A stretch of DNA of 45,751 nt from DAONFI01 sp035403485 (GCA_964536835.1 CAZIAZ010000020.1:1-45751); one strand, 5' to 3'; counted from the first letter of the stretch, positions 34,961 to 43,770 are shown. Notes: generated by a model from the sequence alone, not told the origin. A program made the numbers and translations.

Positions 34961-35121
34961 TAGAGCATGTTAAATTTGAAATTGCGCCTTGTTGCGTCGT
35001 TGAGGACGAGGCTGGCAAGGAAGGCGAAGCAGGCAACCTTATATGGTTTCCGATGCAGCCTGACGCAGCCAGCTGACGCCGCAAACAGCAACAAGCGCAA
35101 AGTCAAGTTTAATATGCTCTA
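34961..35121 (+). repeat. Dispersed hairpin element, full copy (type B)
   Basis: 161 bp. The ends TAGAGCATGTTAAATTTGA and its mirror (minus-strand TAGAGCATATTAAACTTGA) pair over about 35 nt with few mismatches. The core is GCTGGCAAGGAAGG ... TGACGCAGCCAGC. Inside, AACC (35035-35038) pairs with GGTT (35045-35048) around loop TTATAT. The last three bases (35119-35121) are the TAG stop of atpD. Confidence 0.85.
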
Positions 35122-36537
35122 GTTTATCGCTATCTGTTCAGCCTGCTTTGCGGCTTCTTCGACAGTGCCGACATACATGAAAGCCTGCTCCGGCAGATGA
35201 TCCCACTTGCCGTCGCAGATTTCCCTGAAACTGCGGATGGTCTCGCTGAGCGGCGTAAAATTGCCGGGTTTTCCCGTAAAAACTTCCGCCACGAAAAACG
35301 GCTGCGAGAGGAATCTCTCTATCCTTCGCGCACGGGCGACGGTGCATTTGTCTTCTTCGCTTAGTTCATCGACGCCGAGAATGGCGATGATATCCTGCAA
35401 TTCACGATAGCGTTGAAGAATCTGCTGCACGCGGCGGGCGGTTTCGTAATGTTCCGTGCCGACGGTTTGCGGGTCAAGAATGCGGCTGGAACTGGCCAGC
35501 GGGTCAATGGCGGGATAGATGCCCTTTTCCACAATGCTCCGTTCCAGCACGATGAATGCGTCAAGATGCGTGATAGCCGTCGCCGGCGCAGGGTCGGTCA
35601 TATCGTCAGCCGGAACGTAAACCGCCTGAACGGACGTTATCGCACCCTTGACGGTCGACGTGATTCGTTCCTGCAACTCGCCCATTTCGGTAGCCAGCGT
35701 CGGCTGATAACCCACGGCGGAGGGCATACGGCCCAGCAGTGCGGAAACCTCGCTGCCAGCCTGGCTGAAACGGAAAATGTTATCTATGAACAGCAGCGTA
35801 TCGGCGCCGCCCATATCGCGAAAATATTCAGCCAGCGTCAACGCACTGAGCGCCACTCTCAGGCGGGCTCCAGGCGGTTCGTTCATCTGGCCGAAGACCA
35901 TCGCGGTTTTTTCGATAAGTTTCTGGCCGGTAAGGCCTATCTGAGCCTCCTGCATTTCCAGCCATATGTCATTGCCTTCGCGAGTGCGTTCGCCGACGCC
36001 GGCGAAGACCGAATATCCGCCGTGTTTCGTAGCTACGCGGGCAATGAGTTCCTGGATTATGACCGTCTTGCCCAAGCCGGCGCCGCCGAAAAGGCCCGTC
36101 TTGCCGCCGCGGACGAACGGCGCCAGTAAATCTATCACTTTTATGCCGGTCTCGAATATCTCGCTTTTGGGGACAAGTTTGTCGAATTCCGGCGCAGGGG
36201 CATGTATCGAGCGATACTCATCAGCCTTTACCGGGCCAAGCCCATCCACCGGCTCGCCCAGCAGATTGAATACTCTGCCCAACACACCAGGGCCGACCGG
36301 CATGGACACCGGCTTGCCGGTATCTTCGACGGAAAGACCGCGTTTGAGGCCGTCCGTAGAACCCAGCGCAACGCACCGTACCCGGCCGCCGCCAAGATGC
36401 TGCTGAACTTCTCCAACCAGATCGCCCTGGCCGCCTATCTGCACACGCAAGGCATTGAAAATCGACGGCATCTGCGATTCTTCAAATTCGACGTCGAACG
36501 TCGAGCCGATAACCTGTACTATTCTGCCCTGCGTCAT
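35119..36537 (-). CDS. atpD: F-type ATP synthase beta subunit
   Basis: A 472-aa catalytic subunit of F1. Motifs are GRIVQVIGSTFDVEF, Walker A GGAGLGKT, VFAGVGERTREGNDIW (catalytic Glu), LLFIDNIFRFSQAGSEVSALLGRMPSAVGYQPTL-type region (cited by its first residues) and DDMTDPAPAT. The ATG at 36537 follows AGGA at 7 nt; the frame stays open upstream through a short repetitive TTCTAAT tract but without a good site. No other atp genes flank it, which is unusual for a gene normally followed by atpC. The TAG stop is contributed by the end of a repeat element. Confidence 0.95.
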   Translation of the reverse strand: MTQGRIVQVIGSTFDVEFEESQMPSIFNALRVQIGGQGDLVGEVQQHLGGGRVRCVALGSTDGLKRGLSVEDTGKPVSMPVGPGVLGRVFNLLGEPVDGLGPVKADEYRSIHAPAPEFDKLVPKSEIFETGIKVIDLLAPFVRGGKTGLFGGAGLGKTVIIQELIARVATKHGGYSVFAGVGERTREGNDIWLEMQEAQIGLTGQKLIEKTAMVFGQMNEPPGARLRVALSALTLAEYFRDMGGADTLLFIDNIFRFSQAGSEVSALLGRMPSAVGYQPTLATEMGELQERITSTVKGAITSVQAVYVPADDMTDPAPATAITHLDAFIVLERSIVEKGIYPAIDPLASSSRILDPQTVGTEHYETARRVQQILQRYRELQDIIAILGVDELSEEDKCTVARARRIERFLSQPFFVAEVFTGKPGNFTPLSETIRSFREICDGKWDHLPEQAFMYVGTVEEAAKQAEQIAIN

Positions 36538-36649
36538 TAATCCGTCCTGTTCTTCTAATTCTTCTAATTTTTCTAATAAAACTGCCATCGCGCCCGATGC
36601 CGACAACGGCTAGCCGCAAAAACGGTTTTACACCATCAGCCGTCTTTAT

Positions 36650-37297
36650 CTACATGGATGAAACCTGCTCCAACAATTTAAGGCCGAAAACCGAAGCTAT
36701 GCCCTGCAATATCATTTCGACCGATATGGCTGCTATTATAAGGCCCATTATTCGCGTGGCTATGCTTATGCCGCTGTCCTTCAAATATTTCGCAAGCGGC
36801 TCAGCCGCCCGCAGACAGGCATACGCCCCAACGCCAACCAGCACTATCACGCCAGCCAGCAGCAGCATCTGCCACAGGCCAGTCGTTCGCGTTCCATAAA
36901 GCACCGCGCCGTTTATCGCGCCAGGGCCGGCGAGTATCGGTATCGCCAGCGGTACGATGGCAAACTGCAGATTGACTTCTCCGCCAGCCATTTTTGAAAA
37001 CGTCGCACCGCCGCCAGGGCCGAGTATCATCTGTACGGCTATCAGGAACAGAATCGCGCCGCCGCCTATCTGGAACGCGCTGGAACTTATGCTGAACATC
37101 GCAAGCAGCGCCTTGCCCAGAAATAAAGATATCAACAGAATAATCGTCACGGCAATTGCCGTACGGCGGGAAATCGCCTGCCGCATGGACGGCTCTACAC
37201 GTTCCGTGCCGGCTAAAAACACCGGAATGCCTTCCAGAGGATTGACCAGCACCAGCAGGGTAATGAACGCTTTTATGTAAAATGTCAGTTCATGCAT
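36650..37297 (-). CDS. MarC family integral membrane protein
   Basis: A 215-aa protein with six transmembrane helices. Motifs typical of MarC/UPF0056 are LVLVNPLEGIPVFL, RRTAIAVTIILLI, FQIGGGAILFLIAVQMILG and VPLAIPILAGPGAI. Despite the name, the family has no proven role in drug resistance; its function is unknown. It begins at ATG 37297 and stands between atpD and the TPR gene on the same strand. Confidence 0.92.
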   Translation of the reverse strand: MHELTFYIKAFITLLVLVNPLEGIPVFLAGTERVEPSMRQAISRRTAIAVTIILLISLFLGKALLAMFSISSSAFQIGGGAILFLIAVQMILGPGGGATFSKMAGGEVNLQFAIVPLAIPILAGPGAINGAVLYGTRTTGLWQMLLLAGVIVLVGVGAYACLRAAEPLAKYLKDSGISIATRIMGLIIAAISVEMILQGIASVFGLKLLEQVSSM

Positions 37298-37346
37298 GGA
37301 ATTCTTATCACAGTTCCAGAAAGCTTTTTACGATTAAAGCAGGCTC

Positions 37347-37395
37347 CAGAGCAATTCTCAAAATTCTTACACTTTTCATTTTGAGAGCCACTCTA
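37347..37395. repeat. Orphan inverted repeat between marC and TPR gene
   Basis: The arms CAGAGCAATTCTCAAAAT and its counterpart (minus strand TAGAGTGGCTCTCAAAAT) pair over 18 positions with a short internal mismatch, around a 13-nt loop. The termini resemble the TAGAGC ends of the larger dispersed elements, but the core is missing. No T-run follows, so a terminator role is doubtful. Confidence 0.5.
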
Positions 37396-37460
37396 AAACG
37401 CCTACATATGCAGACTGCAATTATACTCTGACGCAAATTCAAAACAAGGCCGGAATGTCA

Positions 37461-38582
37461 TTACTTCTCCGTCGACGCAGACGTCGGGGCAGTATCGTAA
37501 ATTTCGAGAAGTTTTTTGACGTCGTCCTGATTGGGATTGAGTTTAATGCTTTCTTTCCACGCGCCGACAGCCTGCGTGATAAGGTCGCGGTCTTTTTTGA
37601 CTCGATAGACTTCCAAAAAGACATTGCCCAAATCTTTCCAGAGCGTACTGTTTTCCGGCTCGAGTTCAAGGGCTTTTTTATATGCGAAGACAGCTCTGCC
37701 GCCGCTGCCGGCCTGCCGGGCGGTTATTGCAAAATTTTTCCATACCGTCGGGTCAGCCGGCGATAGTCTGGCCGCCTGCGAATAGGCGTCCATAGCGGCA
37801 GCCGGCTCACCCATATCTACCGAAATTTCGCCGATATGTTCCCAGGCATCCTGACGGGTCGAGTCGATATCCGTCACTTTCATCCATTGCTGGCGGGCTT
37901 CGCCGGGACGGTTCTGAATCTGCAGAAGCGTCGCGAGGTTCGTACGGGCTTTTATGTCGTTAGGCTGACTGTTGAGGATATCATTATAAATTTCCTCGGC
38001 GTTTTCATATCGTTTCAGGCGTATGTACGCCATGGCAAGATTAAATACTGCACTTCTGTCGGCTGGGTTCAGCTTGATTATTTTTTCATAAACGGCGACG
38101 GTCTGTTCAACTTCGTCGTTCGCCAGCAGTGCGATAGCCAACGCCTCAAGAGCGGTCATATTTGTCGGGTCAAGTTCTGTTGCACGACGAAAACAGGCGA
38201 CTGCGAAATCCCTGTCGCCGGAAGAAGACGCCCTGTCGCCGGCTAAAATCGCTTCCTGCGCGTTATGAATCTGTTTTGCCCGCGTAAGCGGGTCCTGCGG
38301 AGTCAGGAAAACCGGCGCAGACGCAGGCTCAGACGTCGGCGAAACTGTTTTAACAACTGTTTCATGTACAGCTGCCGGCGACGATGTCGTCACAGGTGCG
38401 AGTTCTATTATATTGTCATCGGAATCAAACTGATTTTCCTGCACAGCCGAAGATTTGGCTGACGATTCGACGGCATCCGTCGCCTTTTGCGCTTTTTGAA
38501 AAAATATCGCGTGGATAGCCCACAGCAGCAGCAAGCCGGCTGCTGCACCGATTATTCCGGAAATTATTGGTCGCACATTCAT
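37461..38582 (-). CDS. Membrane-anchored TPR protein
   Basis: A 373-aa protein. One N-terminal membrane helix (IISGIIGAAAGLLLLWAIHAI, residues about 6-26) is followed by a low-complexity linker. Residues of about 105-365 then form six to seven tetratricopeptide repeats (A..Y..I..LNP..; NLAMAYIRLKRYENAEEIYN; YSQAARLSPADPTVWKNFA). It is probably an extracytoplasmic scaffold. Its ATG overlaps the stop of the histidine kinase gene (ATGA), so the two are translationally coupled and possibly act together. Confidence 0.88.
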   Translation of the reverse strand: MNVRPIISGIIGAAAGLLLLWAIHAIFFQKAQKATDAVESSAKSSAVQENQFDSDDNIIELAPVTTSSPAAVHETVVKTVSPTSEPASAPVFLTPQDPLTRAKQIHNAQEAILAGDRASSSGDRDFAVACFRRATELDPTNMTALEALAIALLANDEVEQTVAVYEKIIKLNPADRSAVFNLAMAYIRLKRYENAEEIYNDILNSQPNDIKARTNLATLLQIQNRPGEARQQWMKVTDIDSTRQDAWEHIGEISVDMGEPAAAMDAYSQAARLSPADPTVWKNFAITARQAGSGGRAVFAYKKALELEPENSTLWKDLGNVFLEVYRVKKDRDLITQAVGAWKESIKLNPNQDDVKKLLEIYDTAPTSASTEK

Positions 38583-40180
38583 TTGGTGGATTCTTCTTCC
38601 TGTTTAAGTTCAAGCGGCAGGATGAGCGAGAACGTCGTACCTTTGCCGGGCGTACTTTTTAGTATGATTTTCGCCTTGAGCAGTTCCGCCAGTTCTTTGG
38701 ATATGGCAAGGCCAAGGCCCGTACCCTGGACTTCCTTGGTAAGCGTCGGCTCTGCCTGATAAAATTTCTCAAAAACATGTTCCTGGTCGTCCTGGCTGAT
38801 GCCCGGGCCGGTGTCGATTACACTTATGGTAAAAATCTGGTCAATCTCGCTGAAGTATGCGCGAAGAATCACCTTGCCGCCGGCTGGGGTGAATTTTATG
38901 GCGTTGCTCAACAGGTTGTAGAGTATCTGCTGAAGTTTACTGCCGTCGGTTACGGCGAAGGGCATTTTTTCGTCCAGCTCGCCGATAAGTTCAAGGCTGC
39001 TCTTGTCGCTTAGCGGACGCATGAGATTTAGCAGCGTCTGGCAGGTGTCGAGGACGGAGACCTTGTCGGCACGGACGCGGGCTTTGCCGGCTTCTATGCG
39101 AGCCAGGTCCAACATGTCGTTTATCATCGCCAGCAGGTTCTTTGCCGCCACAGCAATATTTCTGCCGTAACGTGATATCTTCTCGTCGGCATTTTCGCCA
39201 AGCAGTTCGGCAAAGCCGATAATGCTGTTTAGCGGCGTACGAAGTTCATGCGAAACGTTAGCCAGAAATTCACTTTTGACGATGTTCGCCTGAAACAGTG
39301 CGGAATTCGCCTCGCTGAGTTCGAAAAGTTTCTGGTCCAGGGCGCGGTTGGCGGAACGCAGCTTGTTGTGCTGGTCCTGGATAGCGCCGAGCATTTCATT
39401 AAAACTCTCGCCTAGCCGCTCAAGTTCGTCGCCGGTTTTCACGTCGCTGCGTACGCTAAGGTCGCCTTCGGCGACTTTGTCGGCAAGTTCTCTCAGAGAG
39501 TGAACCGGCCGAAATACTATCCTGTGTGAGATTATGGCGAACATCACCATGGCAAGCAGGCCGGCCAGCGTGCCGCCTGCAACGAACGCACCTCGCGTCA
39601 GCCAGCCGAGAAATTCACTCGCCGCAGATTCGGGCATGGTCATCTCAATCATGCCGACGAGCTGATTGGGCCGGAATATGGGCTTGTTCGACAAGGTCGG
39701 ATTTTTTGCGTGGCATTCATTGCATGACGACGTGTTACGCACAGCCCTGAAACAGCGAAAGATTGTATTGCCCTGATCATCCTCGGACTGTTGGATTATT
39801 ATGTCCTTCGCCGGTTTTTTTTGAAATTCCTTTATGACGCTGCGCTGGGTGTATGTGAAGTCTTCCTTGTTCAGCGGTTCTACCAGCGGCACGAACGACG
39901 GCCCCGTAAGCAGAACGCCGGAATCATCCACGCGATAGAGCGCAATAACGGCACTGTTGGCATCGGACGCCTTGTTCGGATCTTCCGGATGAAGCCTGCG
40001 AAACTCGTTAAGCCGCAGACGCGTAATTTCGCGGGTCGGACTTTCAAGGCTCTGCTCGCTCAAGCCTTCTACGAACAGCCACAATATGCCAAGCGCCGCT
40101 GAAATAGCCAGAATCAGCGCCAGCCCGAAGAACAGGCGAAACTTCACTGCCAGCGATATGCGAACGAATTTCTTTGCCAT
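38579..40180 (-). CDS. Sensor histidine kinase with periplasmic c-type haem motif
   Basis: A 533-aa kinase. TM1 is at about residues 14-38. A periplasmic sensor of about 155 aa (Tll0287/DUF3365-like) contains CNECH (153-157), a CxxCH haem c attachment motif, with the context AVRNTSSCNECHAKNP typical of these domains. TM2 is at about 195-222, followed by HAMP, HisKA with His311 (NVSHELRTPLNS), and a HATPase with N box (QQILYNLLSNAIKFT), DTGPGIS and GTGLGLAI. It probably senses redox state or a gas ligand. No response regulator lies adjacent; the next gene, coupled by ATGA, encodes a TPR protein. Confidence 0.92.
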   Translation of the reverse strand: MAKKFVRISLAVKFRLFFGLALILAISAALGILWLFVEGLSEQSLESPTREITRLRLNEFRRLHPEDPNKASDANSAVIALYRVDDSGVLLTGPSFVPLVEPLNKEDFTYTQRSVIKEFQKKPAKDIIIQQSEDDQGNTIFRCFRAVRNTSSCNECHAKNPTLSNKPIFRPNQLVGMIEMTMPESAASEFLGWLTRGAFVAGGTLAGLLAMVMFAIISHRIVFRPVHSLRELADKVAEGDLSVRSDVKTGDELERLGESFNEMLGAIQDQHNKLRSANRALDQKLFELSEANSALFQANIVKSEFLANVSHELRTPLNSIIGFAELLGENADEKISRYGRNIAVAAKNLLAMINDMLDLARIEAGKARVRADKVSVLDTCQTLLNLMRPLSDKSSLELIGELDEKMPFAVTDGSKLQQILYNLLSNAIKFTPAGGKVILRAYFSEIDQIFTISVIDTGPGISQDDQEHVFEKFYQAEPTLTKEVQGTGLGLAISKELAELLKAKIILKSTPGKGTTFSLILPLELKQEEESTK

Positions 40181-40219
40181 CCGATTCTCGTTTATTTATG
40201 TTGCATGACTCTGTCGCCG

Positions 40220-41473
40220 TCACGGCAGAATGGTTATCGTACTCCAGTGCGGCCAGTTTGCGCGGCTGTCCTTCGGGTCGGCGTAGTCCATCAGCGCGAT
40301 GAACAGGAATTCTATGTCCCTGTCGGAAAATCTCACGCAGCCCCGGCTAGCCTGCGTGCCGAGCGACGACGGATTACACGTTCCGTGCAACGCATATGAC
40401 TGCGACGCCTCTATATGCGTGCCCAGCTGCGGTATGCCTTCGATTTTTATATTATACCCGTTCGGGCCGAGCGGATAACCAGGCTGACCGGGCATTATTG
40501 GTATGCACGCCTTGCCGGAATCAGCCGGCGGATAATAGGTGGAATTCGCCGTCTTGCCGTTCCACGGCACAACACGGAAAAAACCTTCCGGCGTTGGCGT
40601 TTCGGGCAGCCCTACGGCCACCTTTACCCGCCGCAGGAATAAATCCTGAAGATAAAGGTCGGCGACACGTTTGGATTTGTACACCACGACATGGAAGGGG
40701 CCCCTGACGAGTTTGTAATTACGGCCAGCCTGAAAATTCCTGGCCGACAAGCCAAAGCCGTTGACATACGGAATCATCCTGGCCGGCACACAAAGGTCGT
40801 AATGGCTGATAATGCCCTCCCGCGTTATTTTCCCGCCCGCGCCGCGAATCGAATTGAGCGTATCGCCGGATTTGAATTTGTAGCTAATCAGATACGGGTC
40901 TTTGGGGTTGACGTACGGAGAAGGATTCAGGACGGTTCTGTTCGCCAGGTCTTCGAGAGCTTTTCTCGCGATGACAGCCTGCGGTTCGGCCAGAAATCCG
41001 GAATTGAGCGCCCTGTTCAGCAGCGTGCGCGCCTGTATGTAATCCTTATTCTGCTGGTAAAGTACCCAGCCCTGGGCATACGCCTGCCTGGCTGCGTCGG
41101 CATTGATGCGCGGCGTAGTCAGCGGCGATGGGCCTATCGCCCTCGACAACGCCACAGTCATGCCTTTGGGGCCATAAGCTTTGTCGGTATCTTTGGCGGC
41201 GGATTTTTCAGAATATGCCGTAACAGGCTGTGATTTTTGCGCATGTTCCTGTGCCGTGTCGTTTTTCTGTTGAGTTTTGTCGGCTGTCGAAAATTCCTCC
41301 GGCCCCGAAATTTTCGGATAACCCGGCTGCGGCGCCGGTTCGAGTGCAGGTGGATTCTCCGCCGGCTTGCGGCCGGACGGCCAGAATACAACAGCCAGCA
41401 ATACTCCTGCCAGCGCCAATATTGTCACATATAAGCCAGTGTTGGTCTTCCTGGCCTGCGTATACATCTTCAT
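40220..41473 (-). CDS. L,D-transpeptidase (YkuD) with N-terminal anchor and LysM-like segment
   Basis: A 417-aa protein. N-terminal membrane anchor (LYVTILALAGVLLAVVFW), a Pro/Gln-rich linker, then a helical TPR-like region at about 130-180. A LysM-like segment follows (YKFKSGDTLNSI). The C-terminal YkuD domain has the catalytic motif HGTCNPSSLGTQASRGCVRF with nucleophilic Cys. It makes 3-3 peptidoglycan cross-links or attaches proteins to the wall, consistent with MurA and DapL in the window. The ATG at 41473 has an almost ideal GGAGG site at 7 nt. It is 39 nt upstream of the histidine kinase gene. Confidence 0.93.
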   Translation of the reverse strand: MKMYTQARKTNTGLYVTILALAGVLLAVVFWPSGRKPAENPPALEPAPQPGYPKISGPEEFSTADKTQQKNDTAQEHAQKSQPVTAYSEKSAAKDTDKAYGPKGMTVALSRAIGPSPLTTPRINADAARQAYAQGWVLYQQNKDYIQARTLLNRALNSGFLAEPQAVIARKALEDLANRTVLNPSPYVNPKDPYLISYKFKSGDTLNSIRGAGGKITREGIISHYDLCVPARMIPYVNGFGLSARNFQAGRNYKLVRGPFHVVVYKSKRVADLYLQDLFLRRVKVAVGLPETPTPEGFFRVVPWNGKTANSTYYPPADSGKACIPIMPGQPGYPLGPNGYNIKIEGIPQLGTHIEASQSYALHGTCNPSSLGTQASRGCVRFSDRDIEFLFIALMDYADPKDSRANWPHWSTITILP

Positions 41474-41574
41474 GGAGATACCTCCAGTCTTTTCCAGACA
41501 ATTTCAGACAATTCCAAACGACGGAATATAAAATTTTTTAAACGGGAATTGACGCGCCAGCTCACGTCGCCATG

Positions 41575-42123
41575 TCAATCCGTAACTACCTTGTCCACAA
41601 GCGCATCGTTTATATCCATCGGCAAAACCGGCTGGATTTGTTCGATAAAAGCGGCGCCGATTTTTTCAGCCCGCAAATCAGTTTTTTTCAGAAAACGGTC
41701 ATAAAAGCCGCCGCCGCGGCCCAGTCGGCCGCCGTTTCTGTCAAACGCCAACCCCGGCACAACGATAAAGTCTATTTCATCAATAAAAATCTCTCTGCCC
41801 AGCGGACTGCGAAGACCCATTTCGGGGCTGAAAAGGCTCATATTTTCAGGCCTGATTTCTATCGCCCTCATTTCACGGTCGAGCGGACTTGTAGGGGCGC
41901 ATACGGTTTTCCCAGCCCGCCAGGCCTGCCGGGCCAATCCGCCGAGCCTGACTTCACCGTCAATCGGCAGATAAAGCATTATGCAGGCTGCCTGCAAAAA
42001 CCCAGGCGTATCGGCTAATCGCCGGCAGATTACATCGCTTTTGCATTGCAATTCCGGCTCGCAAAGTTTTGCCAATGCTGCCCGCACATCACTTCGTATT
42101 TTTCTTTTTTGGTCGTTCAGCAT
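41575..42123 (-). CDS. 5-formyltetrahydrofolate cyclo-ligase
   Basis: A 182-aa enzyme (YgfA/MTHFS) that converts 5-formyl-THF to methenyl-THF with ATP. Motifs are an N-terminal basic helix (DQKRKIRSDVRAAL), LYLPIDGEV, and the ATP/folate loop GRLGRGGGFYDRFL. Two consecutive ATGs (42126, 42123) could start it; both lie inside the 3' end of rarA, giving a 35-38 nt overlap and likely translational coupling. Confidence 0.92.
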   Translation of the reverse strand: MLNDQKRKIRSDVRAALAKLCEPELQCKSDVICRRLADTPGFLQAACIMLYLPIDGEVRLGGLARQAWRAGKTVCAPTSPLDREMRAIEIRPENMSLFSPEMGLRSPLGREIFIDEIDFIVVPGLAFDRNGGRLGRGGGFYDRFLKKTDLRAEKIGAAFIEQIQPVLPMDINDALVDKVVTD

Positions 42124-43468
42124 CATTACTCGCATCAGCAGTCCGCATGGATTGCGCCCACTCCAGATATTTTGCAATGTGGGCTTCATAGCCCCGGTCG
42201 GTCGGCTGATAATAAGTTTTTTCCACGCCCAGGTAATCCTGGTCCGGCGAAATGCCGCCTTCATAACTGTGCGAATATTGGTAACCGACGTGATTGCCGA
42301 AAACCTCGCGCATGCCGGGGTGCGGGGCATTCCGCAAATGTCTCGGAACGGGTATCGTGCGATTGTTGCGAACGTCAGCCATGGCGGCGTCGACAGCCAT
42401 ATACGAGGCGTTGGACTTGGGTGCGGTGGCCATATAAATTGCGGCTTGAGATAATGTTATGCGACATTCCGGCATGCCTATCCGTTCGACTATCTGATAG
42501 CAGCTCGCAGCGACGGTAATGGCTCGCGGGTCGGCATTGCCGATGTCTTCACTGGCGAGGATGGCTATTCGGCGGGCAATGAACCGCGGGTCTTCGCCGG
42601 CGGAGAGCATGCGAGCCAGCCAGTAAACCGCCGCGTCCGGATCGCTGCCGCGCATGGATTTTATGAACGCACTTATGGCGTCGTAATGCATATCGCCTGT
42701 ACGGTCGTACTGCAGGGCCTTTGCCTGTATGGATTCCTGTGCCACGTTCAAATCAAATTTCACTTTGACGTCATCTCTGCCGGCTGAGCGGATTATGCTC
42801 ATCACGCCAACTTCCAGGGCCGTCAATGCGCGGCGGGCGTCTCCATCCGATATCTCCGCCAGATGAGCAAGTGCGTCGTCATCGGCATCTATATCGAATC
42901 GGCCCAGTCCGCGTTGTTCATCAGTTATCGCGCGGCGGAGGATTTTCATACAGTCATCCGTTGACAGCGGTTTGAACTCCAAAATGGTCGAGCGGCTCAG
43001 CAACGGCGAATTTATGGTAAAAAACGGATTCTCCGTAGTCGCACCGATAAGGATTATCACGCCGTTTTCCACGTCGCCCAGAAGTACATCCTGCTGCGCA
43101 CGATTGAAACGGTGAAGCTCGTCGATAAATATAACCGTACGTTTGCCGGTCGCCGCCAGGTTTGCGCGGGCTTGGCCGATAATTTCCCGCACGTCTTTTA
43201 CGCTGGCCGCAGCTGCGTTCAGGGTATGAAAATCGCAGTCGTAATAATTGGCGATGACGCTGGCAAGAGTGGTTTTGCCCGACCCTGGCGGGCCGTAGAA
43301 TATCAGCGACGAAAGCGTGCCGGCTTCCAGCATACGACGCAACATTTTGCCCTGGCCGAGAAATTCATCCTGGCCGAGTATCTCGTCAAGCGTGGAAGGC
43401 CGCATACGCACCGCCAGCGGCGCATTGGCGAATATCGCACGGTTAATTCTGTCTTCAAATAAGTCCAT
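42089..43468 (-). CDS. rarA: Replication-associated recombination protein A (RarA/MgsA)
   Basis: A 459-aa clamp-loader-like AAA+ ATPase acting at stalled replication forks. Motifs are LAVRMRPSTLDEILGQDEFLG, Walker A GPPGSGKT (59-66), Walker B FIDELHRFN (114-122), sensor GATTENPFFTINSPLLSR and the C-terminal MgsA tetramerisation domain (VGYQYSHSYEGG). The ATG at 43468 is chosen over a TTG at 43489. It is followed by overlapping 5-formyl-THF cyclo-ligase. Confidence 0.96.
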   Translation of the reverse strand: MDLFEDRINRAIFANAPLAVRMRPSTLDEILGQDEFLGQGKMLRRMLEAGTLSSLIFYGPPGSGKTTLASVIANYYDCDFHTLNAAAASVKDVREIIGQARANLAATGKRTVIFIDELHRFNRAQQDVLLGDVENGVIILIGATTENPFFTINSPLLSRSTILEFKPLSTDDCMKILRRAITDEQRGLGRFDIDADDDALAHLAEISDGDARRALTALEVGVMSIIRSAGRDDVKVKFDLNVAQESIQAKALQYDRTGDMHYDAISAFIKSMRGSDPDAAVYWLARMLSAGEDPRFIARRIAILASEDIGNADPRAITVAASCYQIVERIGMPECRITLSQAAIYMATAPKSNASYMAVDAAMADVRNNRTIPVPRHLRNAPHPGMREVFGNHVGYQYSHSYEGGISPDQDYLGVEKTYYQPTDRGYEAHIAKYLEWAQSMRTADASNDAERPKKKNTK

Positions 43469-43770
43469 CGGGATGATTGTACCCAACAAAACCCTTTTTG
43501 GGAAAATAAAATACTAGCTTTACTAGCATCTGCAGTTTGGTTGGCATAATTGAGAACGCCCTCAAAACCCATTTCAAAAATCTGGCGGCCTGCAATCAGC
43601 TCTTTGGCTACGTATTGTAACTTTCCCTTGTCCGACACAAATTTCGGCTTGCCATGGTTAAAATCGCCAAAAAACGGAAATTCTACCCATATATGATAAG
43701 ATATTACAATATTATGATAATATCCTCCATTGGTGATTTCACGGAATCGAGCTATAATATCGCTATATAA
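43469..43770 (-). pseudogene. Possible gene remnant upstream of rarA
   Basis: One minus-strand frame stays open from 43770, just after a TAA, into the start of rarA. It reads like ordinary protein (GDFNHGKPKFVSDKGKLQYV, then AKELIAGRQIFEMGFEGVL), but has no ATG; only a GTG at 43638 could start it. No family is recognised. Its base composition is more AT-rich than the genes to the left. Most likely a decayed fragment, or a chance open frame in AT-rich DNA. Confidence 0.35.
43730..43758 (+). promoter_or_regulatory. Candidate sigma70-type promoter for the PEP-CTERM gene
   Basis: TTGGTG (43730-43735) and TATAAT (43753-43758) are separated by exactly 17 nt. This would start transcription about 120 nt upstream of the 43887 ATG. 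The 43759-43886 leader is AT-rich, with no other feature seen. Confidence 0.6.

Noticed and set aside
36538..36606. Longer atpD N-terminus starting at TTG 36606
   Set aside because: The extension is encoded by a low-complexity TTCTAAT-type tract, and the ATG at 36537 has a good AGGA site and the normal family N-terminus.
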